64,000 bases of DNA from Chaunax sp. Z400 (lineage: Eukaryota; Chordata; Actinopteri; Lophiiformes; Chaunacidae), in assembly GCA_037577475.1 (NCBI GenBank), contig CM075204.1, forward strand, positions 4,979,355-5,043,354. The letters run 5' to 3'. Positions 49,870 through 60,933 of this stretch are shown one piece after another. Under the pieces are notes generated by a model. The model saw only the letters and a program-made list of their open reading frames with translations, did no database searches and had not been told where the DNA came from. The position numbers and the translations under genes were made by a program. The stretch's first letter is position 1. Each line of letters begins with the position of its first letter.

Positions 49870-52700
49870 AGTTTTGTTTTAAAAGACCATCTATATAATC
49901 TGTAAATGGACTAGGATAAATCTGTAGTTATGTTTTAAATGACCAACTATATAATCTGTAAATGGACTAGGATAAATCTGTAGTTATGTTTTAAATGACC
50001 ATCTATATAATCTGTAAATGGACTAGGATAAATATGTAATTAGTTTTGTTTTAAATGACCAACTATATAATCTGTAAATGGACTAGGATAAATCTGTAGT
50101 TATGTTTTAAAAGACCAACTATATAATCTGTAAATGGACTAGGATAAATCTGTAGTTATGTTTTAAATGACCAGCTATATAATCTGTAAATGGACTAGGA
50201 TAAATCTGTAGTTATGTTTTAAATGGCCAGCTATATAATCTGTAAATGGACTAGGATAAATCTGTAATTAGTTTTGTTTTAAATGACCAACTATATAATC
50301 TGTAAATGGACTAGGATAAATCTGTAGTTATGTTTTAAATGACCATCTATATAATTTGTAAATGGACTAGGATAAATCTGTAGTTATGTTTTAAATGGCC
50401 AGCTATATAATCTGTAAATGGACTAGGATAAATCTGTAGTTATGTTTTAAATGACCATCTATATAATCTGTAAATGGACTAGGATAAATCTGTAATTATG
50501 TTTTAAATGACCATCTATATAATCTGTAAATGGACTAGGATAAATCTGTAATTAGTTTTGTTTTAAATGACCAACTATATAATCTGTAAATGGACTAGGA
50601 TAAATCTGTAGTTATGTTTTAAATGACCATCTATATAATTTGTAAATGGACTAGGATAAATCTGTAATTAGTTTTGTTTTAAATGACCAACTATATAATC
50701 TGTAAATGGACTAGGATAAATCTGTAGTTATGTTTTAAAAGACCAACTATATAATCTGTAAATGGACTAGGATAAATCTGTAGTTATGTTTTAAATGACC
50801 AGCTATATAATCTGTAAATGGACTAGGATAAATCTGTAGTTATGTTTTAAATGGCCAGCTATATAATCTGTAAATGGACTAGGATAAATCTGTAATTAGT
50901 TTTGTTTTAAATGACCAACTATATAATCTGTAAATGGACTAGGATAAATCTGTAGTTATGTTTTAAATGACCATCTATATAATCTGTAAATGGACTAGGA
51001 TAAATCTGTAATTAGTTTTGTTTTAAATGACCAACTATATAATCTGTAAATGGACTAGGATAAATCTGTAGTTATGTTTTAAAAGACCAACTATATAATC
51101 TGTAAATGGACTAGGATAAATCTGTAGTTATGTTTTAAATGGCCAGCTATATAATCTGTAAATGGACTAGGATAAATCTGTAGTTATGTTTTAAATGGCC
51201 AGCTATATAATCTGTAAATGGACTAGGATAAATCTGTAATTATGTTTTAAATGACCATCTATATAATCTGTAAATGGACTAGGATAAATCTGTAATTAGT
51301 TTTGTTTTAAATGACCAACTATATAATCTGTAAATGGACTAGGATAAATCTGTAGTTATGTTTTAAATGACCATCTATATAATTTGTAAATGGACTAGGA
51401 TAAATCTGTAGTTATGTTTTAAATGGCCAGCTATATAATCTGTAAATGGACTAGGATAAATCTGTAATTAGTTTTGTTTTAAATGACCAACTATATAATC
51501 TGTAAATGGACTAGGATAAATCTGTAGTTATGTTTTAAATGGCCATCTATATAATCTGTAAATGGACTAGGATAAATCTGTAATTAGTTTTGTTTTAAAT
51601 GACCAACTATATAATCTGTAAATGGACTAGGATAAATCTGTAGTTATGTTTTAAAAGACCAACTATATAATCTGTAAATGGACTAGGATAAATCTGTAGT
51701 TATGTTTTAAATGGCCAGCTATATAATCTGTAAATGGACTAGGATAAATCTGTAATTAGTTTTGTTTTAAATGACCAACTATATAATCTGTAAATGGACT
51801 AGGATAAATCTGTAATTAGTTTTGTTTTAAATGACCATCTATATAATCTGTAAATGGACTAGGATAAATCTGTAATTAGTTTTGTTTTAAATGACCAACT
51901 ATATAATCTGTAAATGGACTAGGATAAATCTGTAGTTATGTTTTAAATGACCATCTATATAATTTGTAAATGGACTAGGATAAATCTGTAGTTATGTTTT
52001 AAATGGCCAGCTATATAATCTGTAAATGGACTAGGATAAATCTGTAATTAGTTTTGTTTTAAATGACCAACTATATAATCTGTAAATGGACTAGGATAAA
52101 TCTGTAGTTATGTTTTAAATGGCCATCTATATAATCTGTAAATGGACTAGGATAAATCTGTAATTAGTTTTGTTTTAAATGACCAACTATATAATCTGTA
52201 AATGGACTAGGATAAATCTGTAGTTATGTTTTAAATGACCAGCTATATAATCTGTAAATGGACTAGGATAAATCTGTAGTTATGTTTTAAATGGCCAGCT
52301 ATATAATCTGTAAATGGACTAGGATAAATCTGTAATTAGTTTTGTTTTAAATGACCAACTACAGTACCAGTCAATAGTTTGGACACAGTTTCCCATCCAC
52401 TTGAATGGGAAACTGTGTCCAAATTTTTGACTGGTAGTGTATATAATCTGTAAATGGACTAGGATAAATCTGTAGTTATGTTTTAAATGACCATCTATAT
52501 AATTTGTAAATGGACTAGGATAAATCTGTAGTTATGTTTTAAATGGCCAGCTATATAATCTGTAAATGGACTAGGATAAATCTGTAATTATGTTTTAAAA
52601 GACCAACTATATAATCTGTAAATGGACTAGGATAAATCTGTAATTATGTTTTAAAAGACCAACTATATAATCTGTAAATGGACTAGGATAAATCTGTAGT
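49870..52700. repeat. Satellite array of 56/60-bp units, about 48 copies
   Basis: The core CTATATAATCTGTAAATGGA then CTAGGATAAATCTGTA is repeated head to tail. Units alternate between a short form with TATGTTTTAAATG (about 56 bp) and a long form with TTAGTTTTGTTTTAAATG (about 60 bp), and between GACCAAC, GACCATC, GGCCAGC and GACCAGC variants. Variant combinations recur in the same order, which indicates higher-order amplification. A MITE interrupts the array at 52362-52439. Confidence 0.95.
52362..52439. mobile_element. 78-bp palindromic Tc1-type MITE, copy 2, inside the satellite
   Basis: Left arm CAGTACCAGTCAATAGTTTG, right arm TTTTTGACTGGTAGTG. It splits a satellite unit exactly at its TA (CCAAC-TA / TA-TATAATCTG), giving a TA duplication and an intact empty-site sequence. 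It is very similar to the copy at 5169-5246. Confidence 0.92.
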
Positions 52701-52726
52701 TAGTTATGTCTTGAGTGCATGATGTA

Positions 52727-53252
52727 TGATTATGTATGACGAGTGTATGATATATGATTATGTATGACGAGTGTATGATATATGATTATGTATGACGAGT
52801 GTATGATATATGATTATGTATGATGAGTGTATGATATATGATTATGTATGACGAGTGTATGATATATGATTATGTATGACGAGTGTATTATATATGATTA
52901 TGTATGACGAGTGTATTATATATGATTATGTATGACGAGTGTATTATATATGATTATGTATGATGAGTGTATTATATATGATTATGTATGACAAGTGTAT
53001 GATATATGATTATGTATGATGAGTGTATGATATATGATTATGTATGATGAGTGTATGATATATGATTATGTATGACGAGTGTATGATATATGATTATGTA
53101 TGACGAGTGTATTATATATGATTATGTATGACGAGTGTATTATATATGATTATGTATGACGAGTGTATGATATATGATTATGTATGACGAGTGTATGATA
53201 TATGATTATGTATGATGAATGTATTATATATGATTATGTATGACGCGTGTAT
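52727..53252. repeat. 28-bp satellite, about 19 copies
   Basis: Units of GTATGACGAGTGTATGATAT followed by ATGATTAT, with two recurrent variants: GATGAG for GACGAG, and TATTATATATG for TATGATATATG. It directly abuts the 56/60-bp satellite and ends near GACGCGTGTATGATTAAG. Confidence 0.93.
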
Positions 53253-53325
53253 GATTAAGTAAGTGTTTCACTTACTTTATATGAACGTTTTTTTAAAACT
53301 TAGTCTCTCTCTTGTCTCTCCTCAG

Positions 53326-53470
53326 ACTTCAGCAGGACGATGTCTCCATGAGAGGAGAGGAGGAGCAGCAGTGCTACAGATGCAGACAGGCCTCCTGATG
53401 ATCAGCTGTCATCTACTAGGCAGCTATTTTAATATTTAAGTCCTGTGTGCAATAAAACTTAGGCTCTCCA
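53326..53470 (+). other. Candidate orphan terminal exon with poly(A) signal
   Basis: A strong acceptor (TCTCTCTCTTGTCTCTCCTCAG-like tract ending at 53325) is followed by about 125 bases and an AATAAA at 53451. One frame reads QDDVSMRGEEEQQCYRCRQ then stop; another runs longer to a stop near 53,440. I do not recognise either. It could be a last exon of a transcript crossing the satellites, or a relic of a lost gene. Confidence 0.35.
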
Positions 53471-53899
53471 AGATTTCACCTCTTTGTTGTCTTTCTTACA
53501 ATAACTCCCTGCTTTTATAGCTCCAGAACCTGGGGACAGCAACTGATAGATAGCTTCTCTGTCTTAGAGCATTTCAATTTTCACTTTCAAAAATATTACT
53601 TTAAATCCTGAATCTTCCACTCATAAATGTAAATAGTCACAGGTTTCAGGCATTTTACACAAGTTCAAAACTGAGGTGAGACACTAAAAACACTTCAACA
53701 TTGTTTTGTCTCATGAACTCAATAAAATACACTTTTATATATTTTGATGCTTTAATTTTGAATGTCTTCACCGGAACTGTTGAGGTACGGGTGAATGGCC
53801 ACCTCCTGTGGTCATTATCCATAATTGCACTTGTTTATTTAATTATAATTATAATTAATTATAGGCTGAATGTAAGAACTTCTTTTATTCTCATTGTAG

Positions 53900-55955
53900 A
53901 CAAACATCATTGCCATCCAGTTTAATGGAGGGGTCGTGTTGGGGTCTGATTCCAGTGTCTGCAGGGTAAGTTAGTGCGAGCATGTGAGTCTTTATTAAGA
54001 CCCCACTGATCCTTAAGCATCTCAAGTATCATCCTCTTTCTACCTCTGAAGATTTCCTTACAAACACTTTTCTCTTGGTATCATCTCCCTCCATCCAGGG
54101 ACTCAGTGGTGAACAGGGTGATGAACAAGCTGTCTCACTCCATGACAGGATCTACTGCGCTCTGTCCGGCTCTGCAGCAGACGCTCAGAGCATCGCTGAG
54201 ATTGTCACCTACCAGCTAGATGTTCACAGGTAAATGTTGGCCTTCAGACCATTTGATCAAATACCACATAATGGCAAAGTAGTCCAGATCTGATGGGAGG
54301 TGCCTGACTCCAACCATGAGTGCATTAAAACAGCCCATAACATGAAATAGGATTTATATTAGTCAAAATGTATGCACTCATATCATTGGTCAGATAATAT
54401 TGTTCCTTAATGGTGTAAAGGTTATTCCTGAAGTTCTCATCCAGCCACAAATAACTGAATGAAAGACCAAAAAAAGGTCCCTGAAATATTAACAGTGAGG
54501 GAAAGATTTCAACTGTAAGAGTCTAAAGATGTTTAACACTCATCACAAAGCTATTTCAGCCACTGGCAGCTGAAATCTAAACATATCAGTTTTGTATTGC
54601 CTTCAAAAGTGTCCATTCATCTAAAGCACAGAGCACAGCTTTTGTCTCTCTTTCTTTATATGGGAGACTCATGTTACATTTACAGCTGGATTTATTGGAA
54701 AACACTGACAAAAGTCCTCCCATCCACAACAACACAACATTCTCCAAGAAGATAAGCTTAACAAGTAAATACAAATAAATATTTATGAAAAATAGATGTG
54801 TAAAAACAGTCATAAATTAATTAAAATCAGAGGTGTGCAGCTTTGTCATCATACTATTCTTCCTCTCTATAGATTCAGAATGAAGTTTCTGAATACTTTT
54901 CCATTTTAAGGCCATTATATGTTTGACATGTGACAGACAGAAATGTTGAAAAGGTTTGTTTCCTTAGATTTACTGAAATATCTCAATGGTATAGAGTTAA
55001 GGTCAGATTTACCCAAACATGATCCCAAAAAAGTTGTGACTCTGTGTGAAATACAATAAAATAAGACAGAATGGGATCATTTGCTAATCCTTTTGACATA
55101 TACTCAGCTGAAAACAGAATAAAGACAAAGTATTTCATGTTTTAAAAACATGCTTATTGTGAAGTTGATGCCAGCAACATGTTTCAAACCAGTTGGGACA
55201 GAATCAACAAAAGACTGGAGAAGTTGTTGAACGCTCCAAAACACCTGATTGGACCATTCCACAGGTAAAGAGGTTCATTGGTAGCAGCTGATAGGATCAT
55301 GAGTATGAAAGGGGCGTCGTCCAATGGCTCAGTCGTTCACAAGCAAAGATGAGACGAGGTTCACTCTGTGAAACACATGATTGTATAAAAGATATTCCTA
55401 CATGGGATCTGGAAGACTTTGGAAACTGTTGTCCATAAACACTGTTTGTTTGCAGATGATTGAATTCTGTCTTTATTGACATTTTACTTTTGTTCAAATC
55501 TGGGTTGTATGTAATAAACATATTTTGTCTTCTTCTGTCCGTATTGAGATCGGTGAGGACCCCCAGGTTCACTCAGCTGCCTCTCTGGTGAGGAACATCT
55601 CATGGTGGCTGGCTGGGACAGAAGAGAAGGAGGACAGGTCAGAGATCACTTGGAGTTGACTGCTGTCTCTAGGGAAGAGAACCAAGTTGTAAATGAGAAA
55701 GACCACTGGGAAAAATAATGTCAGGACTATCAAAATGAAAGTGTCTGCTACTTCTGCTGAGGTGACTTTCAGATTGCTTTATGCAGTAGGTTAGAAGCTG
55801 CTAGCGCTGTTTCTTATTGATGCTCTGAATGAAAGATCTGATCCAGCCAACACACTTGATCTTCTAGGTGATCATTGTGATTTGTCTTGTTCCTCTCTGG
55901 TCCTGTGCCCTTTGACCTCTCCCAGCTGTTTGCAACCCTGAATGGTCTCCTTACT
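53900..55955 (+). pseudogene. psmb9: psmb9 (LMP2, immunoproteasome beta1i) pseudogene
   Basis: Plus-strand relics of four exons. Exon 53900-53965: TNIIAIQFNGGVVLGSDS, keeping the catalytic Thr1 and Asp17 positions, then a 2-base loss relative to the expected SRVSAG. Exon 54099-54229: VVNRVMNKLS in one frame, then a 1-base loss, then HDRIYCALSGSAADAQSIAE. Exon about 55542-55637: IEIGEDPQVHSAASLVRN, then a roughly 35-base deletion joining ISYKY-region text to VAGWDRREGGQ; its acceptor AG is also gone (TCTGTCCGTATTG). Exon from 55926: LFATLNGLLT, cut after ten codons by a LINE. The first exon (propeptide) and all later sequence are missing. GSDSRVSAG, SLVRNIS and GWDRREGGQ-type text fits psmb9 rather than psmb6. 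In life this subunit replaces beta1 to produce peptides for MHC class I. Confidence 0.9.
55000..55500 (+). mobile_element. Tc1-family fragment inside the psmb9 pseudogene intron
   Basis: Holds GTGAAATACAATAAAATAAG, TTTGCTAATCCTTTTGACAT, CCAGTTGGGACAGAATCAAC and TGGCTCAGTCGTTCACAAGC. This is the left non-coding part and transposase start region of the same family as the 30960-31480 fragment. Confidence 0.6.
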
Positions 55956-57830
55956 TACTGACTTACTTACTTACTTAATACTTTATTGTCAGACAAGTCT
56001 GAAAATTGTCTTGCATCTCAGCCACTCCATTTGCAACATTACAAAACAGACACATAGGAAAGAACAGTACATTCAATAAACATCAAAAACAAAAACAAGA
56101 ATCAAGTCCTTTTCATTGTGCATTTGATCTTGGATTAAGCTCCAGATTTAGTTGAAGGATTGACTGATGAACAAAAGAGTGCTTCAGTTTAATCCTGTTA
56201 AATCGTGAAACTCTGTATTTCCAATTTGATGGCAACAAATTATATTCACAGTTCAGGACATGATTAGGGTCAGAGATAATGTTATTGGCCAGCCTCAACA
56301 CATTATTATGATAAGTTGATTCAAAACGTTTCTGCAAAGGTTGGCCTACAATCTTTGTTCAGGATGGTTATTGCAGATGGAATGAAGGATTTCTTGTAGA
56401 TGTTTTTGAGCCAGAGGGACTTTTTTAGCGTCTGCCTGATGGCAGCAGCATGAAGGAGTGGTGGAGTGGATGAGAGGGGTCCTCGGTGATCAGGGTGGCT
56501 TTCCTGATCACTGAGCGGCTGTACAGACCAGATAGTGGAGTTTGAGGTGAACCCATTACTTTGCTGGCCTGATTGGTTATACGTGACAGTTTTGTTTTCT
56601 GTTTGATGGTGAGGGACTTATACCAGGATGTAGTATTGAAGGTGCGGATGGAGTCGATGAGTCAGCGGTAGACTACAGTTAAAATGTCCTTGTTGACATT
56701 AAAAGATCCCAGTTTCCACAGCTGTTTTGTTTTTTTGTACACATAGTCTGTGTGTTGTGTAAAGGACAGGCAGGTGTCTATCTCTGCACCCAGGTATTTA
56801 AAAGACTGGAGCTGCTCTACCAGCTGACCCTGGATAGTGAGCGGCTGGAAAAGAGGTGATGGGTTTTTTCCTCTGCCCCCACAGCACAGCTCCTTGGTCT
56901 TTGTGGTATTTAGTTCCAGTGAGTTTTGACTGAATGTTTGAACCAGGTTGTTGACTGTTTGCTGGTATTGGGACAGAGCATGGGTGTCAGTCAGGTGAGC
57001 CACCAGGGCCATGTCATCTGCATACTTAAAAAGTGACATTCCTTCACTGTTACAGGAGATGTTATTGGTGTAGACAGAGAAGAGAATGGGGGATAAAACA
57101 CGACCCTGGGGGAGCCCTGTGTTTAAAACCAACTTACTGGATTTAAAACCATTTAAAAGCATTTGTTGTGGTCTGTCCTTTAAATAACTGTTTATCCATA
57201 AAATCAGTGTCGGGTGAACCTGAAGGTCAGAGAGGCAGTGAAAGGTGTTTGTGTGTACAGTATTAAAAGCAGAAGAGAAGTCCATGAATGCAATCCTAGT
57301 GTGTGGGTGTGCAGAGTCCATGTGTTTGGTGACAGTGTCTAAAAGCATGAGACTTGCATCTTCTACACCACGTTTTGCCGTCGAACTGAAGTGGATCCAG
57401 TTTGACAGCATGTCGGCCAAGTGGTCACACACTACCCTCTCCATGCATTTACACAGGACAGATGTCAGGGCCACTGGCCTGAAGTCCTTCAGGTCCTTAG
57501 CATGTGTCTTTTTAGGGACAGGGATTATAGTGGATTCCTTCCACTGGTTGGGGACACATCCGGAGTCCAGAAGGTGCTGGAACAGCCTGGTGAGGACCCC
57601 CCCTAGCTGTGTGGAGCAGTCTGTGAGCACCCTGCCTCTGAGTCTGTCAGGGCCAGAGGCCTTGTGTGGGTTCACCCTGTGCAGGATGGAGGTCACCAGC
57701 TGTTCATCAACAGTGAGGGTTTCGTGGGGGGAGCTGGGGGTTGGGCATATCCAGTTGGTGGTCGTGCTGCGGCTGTTAAAACGGCTCACGTGTGTCTTTT
57801 GTTGTACTGTCAAGATATTTCAGCAAAATT
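55956..57830 (-). mobile_element. Rex1/CR1-like LINE, 5'-truncated, with short-repeat 3' tail
   Basis: The minus strand carries a 383-codon reverse-transcriptase frame (57813-56662) followed by 3' coding remnants (HHSFMLLPSGRR-type text near 56,400-56,460) and a tail of repeated TAAG units at about 55,956-55,980. The 3' tail abuts psmb9 exon text exactly, marking the insertion junction. Confidence 0.8.
56662..57813 (-). pseudogene. LINE reverse transcriptase, partial
   Basis: 383 codons with ordered RT blocks: KASGPDRLRGRVL, KDFRPVALTSVLCKCMERVV, AFMDFSSAFNTVHT, TGLPQGRVLSPILFSVYTNN and the catalytic KYADDMALV, then ELNTTKTKELCCGG and FKYLGAEIDT. The YADD box is intact. The endonuclease and N-terminus are missing and the frame ends early, so the element cannot move by itself. 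The best fit is the Rex1/CR1-like clade of fish LINEs. The plus-strand frame over 57245-57856 is its shadow. Confidence 0.85.
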
Positions 57831-58110
57831 CTCTCCATAGATTTCATAATCACTGATGTAAGGGCTATAGGTCTAAAATCCTTATGTTCTTTAGGTAAAG
57901 GTTTTATATGTGAAGTTGTCCATAGCAGAGGGACAGTGTGTGTCTATAGAAGCCTGACAAAGTTCTTTAGAAGATAAGGACTGTATTCATCTGGCCCAGC
58001 CGCTTTCTTGGTGTTAGTATGTTTAAATGTTTTCCTGATATCTTCAACTGTGACAATAATTCTGTTTGAAGTAGCAGGTGTAACAGTTTTAAGTTTAAGA
58101 AAGATTAAGT
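57830..58110 (-). pseudogene. Second, different LINE RT fragment
   Basis: Minus-strand frames give KKAAGPDEYSPYLLKN, then a break, then LPKEHKDFRPIALTSVIMKSMERILL. These are the same two RT blocks already present in the adjacent LINE but from a diverged relative, so this is a separate insertion or a recombinant join near 57,815. Confidence 0.65.
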
Positions 58111-58173
58111 TTCAGACAGACATCCAAAAAATCAAGTAGCAAAAATCTTCAGAGGTGTTTAAGCCAAAGCGTC

Positions 58174-59209
58174 TGTGACAGGGTCAAAATGCATGCCATT
58201 ATTGTTTTTATATTTACTTTCATATTGTCAGAGTGCTGTGTTTCTGTGTTTTTATTTGCATGCTTTGAGTAACATTTTACCTGGTTTGCTGTGGGTTTGG
58301 TTATATTTTATTCTTAATCTTTGTTTGTAGTGTGGGGAGTGTTTTCTGCAGTGTTTTTTAATTGACTGATGACCCTGGAGCGCCACGTCCACACCTTCAC
58401 CATCGGCCTAATTATTGAATGAGCGACAGGTGCGGAAGGGAGGAGATACCGAGGGCTTTTAGGGAAGCAGCACGGAGGAGCAGACAGAGAACGCGGATCA
58501 CAGCAGACGCTGGAGGAAAGAAGCTGACCGCGAAGCAGCCCTCCCGAGAACCACAACCGAGCCACGGGATACTGCAGCGGGGAGACGTGCAGCAGCGAGT
58601 GTCCGCCAACGCCGTTCTCCTCAGGCCTGGGCCGGCAGTTGGAGATCTGCCACCCAGGAAAATCGTGAGTACCCTCTGACATTCGGGGAGGCACAGCAGG
58701 CGAGGAAGGGAGTCGTTCAGGGAGCCGGTGCAGCAGGGAACACACTACTCACCGTTGTTCTATTTCTCCCGCAGGTACAACGCCATCCGGACGCCTTGGG
58801 TCAGCGAGGGCGGAGCGCAAGAGTGGCGGCGGAGGACACGGGAGGAGTCGCTGGTTTGGAGTCGGACTTGGAACTTTTATTGAATTTTAGATCGGACTTT
58901 TATAGCACATTTTACAGGCCTGTTTTAGCGTTTAGTTTAGCATTATTAGGTAGCTTCGGTATTATTGTTAGTGTATTTGGGTGGTACCATCCCTGTTTTA
59001 TATTTGTTTGTGTAATAAATTGAACTTTCATTTGAGCTCCTCTCCTGCTGGTTTTTAACTCTGCTCACCCCTGATTTTTAGATAACCTGCGAGCCTGTTT
59101 AGAGTCCTAGGCTCTAGTAATTCCTAGCTGGCGTTGTCGGTATTGGCAATATAATTAATTAGCCTAAATCTAAATTATAGCCCCATTTTAGTCGTAAGGT
59201 CGGGCCACA
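58174..59209. mobile_element. Probable solo LTR, 1,036 bp, with 4-bp target duplication
   Basis: Starts TGTGACAGGGTCAAAATGCA and ends AAGGTCGGGCCACA, with TG...CA termini as LTRs have. CGTC precedes it (58170-58173) and follows it (59210-59213). It contains a TATA-like TTATATTTTATT near 58,301 and an AATAAA at about 59,013. A GC-rich middle carries donor- and acceptor-like signals (about 58,664 and 58,774). No internal retroviral or gag-pol sequence lies beside it. The orientation suggested by the poly(A) signal is plus. Confidence 0.6.
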
Positions 59210-60700
59210 CGTCTGAACCACAAAGGTGACTGAAGGATCTAGAAGACTGGATGTCAGAGCCGGGGTTTCATGCTGCACTGGTTGATTGGTGATGAGCTCC
59301 AGGTGAGTGGAGCCACAGCTGCAGGTTGTCAGGCTGAGAGGGCAACCAGCCGGACAACCCAGTGTACACAAACACAGACCGACAAAAACACGAGGAGGGA
59401 GAGGCAGAACAGATATCCTAACACAAATAAAGTCCAACTTAACAGAAACTCTGTCTGCTCACTAAATGAATGAATAGATCAGAGGAAGATAGAAACAATG
59501 GCTCCAGAATGAAATATAGAGCTGGAGACTTATTATTGAAAACTACAGTATGAACTGATGTGTAAAAGGTTGAGAAGAAATGAGACAAATTCCAAAGGAA
59601 ACCACTTCAATGTAGACATTTAGTGATAAAGTCAGGTATTGATCAGCATGAAGAGCCTTTGACAGCCAGAGTTCAAGCCTCAATGTCACAAACAACAGAA
59701 AGAGTCAAATCAAAGATGGAACACATGTTGCCTTGTTTGTGTCATAATCATGAATTATATTGTCTCAGCTGAAGAAGAGAAGTAAACATGTGAGTTTTAT
59801 TCATTAAACATAAATTCTACAACCTTTTATAAAGTGCTTCACAAACAGGATCATAAACGGCGTCACAGCAAGAGCAAAAAGAAGAAGAGCATCAGGTGTT
59901 CAAACATCAACAGTGGTGTTACGTTTCTGTTGGTCCAGCAGTTTTCAGCGTCCACAGCTCCAGATCAGCTCAGAGACATTTCTCCTGAAGGACAGAGCTG
60001 ATCTGATCTGATGTTGGTGTTGAAGAAGCTCTCTGACTCTCTGTCTGCTTTGTCTCATTTATTGCTTCTTGGTTTCATGTCAGAGTCAAACACTGAGGTA
60101 GAATATTGTTAATGGAAACTATCTGCTGTTTTTTATATTGTCTCTCCTGATAGTCGGCCTCATTTGTGCCAAGACCAGTGAGTGGGCCTGAAGTGAACCG
60201 TGCTGACAGATCAATAAAATCCCTTAGTGGATATGGCCTTCACAGAGGATCTCAGATGTTCCCCTCCATCTCATTTCATCATCAGATGGTATGATTGCTC
60301 ACAGATGTGTTTAAAGTAACACGTGCTAACAGTCCACACTGAGAAACTGTACTGCTGCACATCAGCTGCAGGGTTGAAGCATCGTGGAGCTCCTCACCAC
60401 ATTTACTCACTATCACATGAATGAAAGCACACTTTCATTTGTTGTTTGTCGCTGATGTTCTGATCACAACTAAAGAACAATAGAAGACACGACTGCATCC
60501 ACACAAACTCCTGACAGTGACCTCTGACCTCCCAGAAAATGAAGACATTTCTGACATCACATCACATTAGGCCACAAAACATGATAGAAGATGTGAGCAG
60601 CAGAAGATTTAATCCTCCTTTCATATGAGGACAAAGTTCAGACACTAAACCAAAGGCCCACAATGTCTCCTATCCTGTGACGCAGCTTCAAATGAGCTGA
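59210..60700. other. Intergenic stretch upstream of the MHC class I gene
   Basis: 59,250-59,470 looks repeat-derived and holds an AATAAA (about 59,427). The rest is AT-rich unique-looking sequence with no exon, RNA gene or splice-bounded frame that I recognise. Confidence 0.4.
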
Positions 60701-60704
60701 TTTT

Positions 60705-60786
60705 ACTTTCACTTTTCCTTCATCGCCTCAGCGTCACTTCTACCGAGTTACAAGTGACGTTGATGCTCAGGCTAAATTCCCATTGG
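60705..60786 (+). promoter_or_regulatory. MHC class I promoter: ISRE plus X/Y-type module
   Basis: ACTTTCACTTTTCC at 60705-60718 is a reverse-orientation ISRE/IRF element. TGACGT at 60755-60760, preceded by CGAGTTACAAG, resembles the X1-X2 (RFX/CREB) box. ATTGG at 60782-60786 is an inverted CCAAT (NF-Y) Y box about 21 bases on. The order ISRE-X-Y and the position about 150-230 bases upstream of the ATG match interferon- and NLRC5-responsive class I promoters. Inferred from motif order only. Confidence 0.7.
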
Positions 60787-60933
60787 CTCAGAAGGACGCG
60801 GAAGTCCGCTGCTCTCCGTGTTTTCTCCTCACTTCAGCCTCGATGGTCGGACTGGAAGCTTTATTTCTGAGTGTCCTGATAAAGAAACATGTCAGCTGTT
60901 CGTTTATCAAAGCTGCAGATGTGACAGTTCACA

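Noticed and set aside
57245..57856. 203-codon plus-strand frame
   Set aside because: Antisense shadow of the LINE reverse transcriptase, which has clear RT motifs on the minus strand.
58314..58745. 143-codon minus-strand frame and an 86-codon plus-strand frame in GC-rich DNA
   Set aside because: Both fall in the GC-rich core of the probable solo LTR and show no protein family features.
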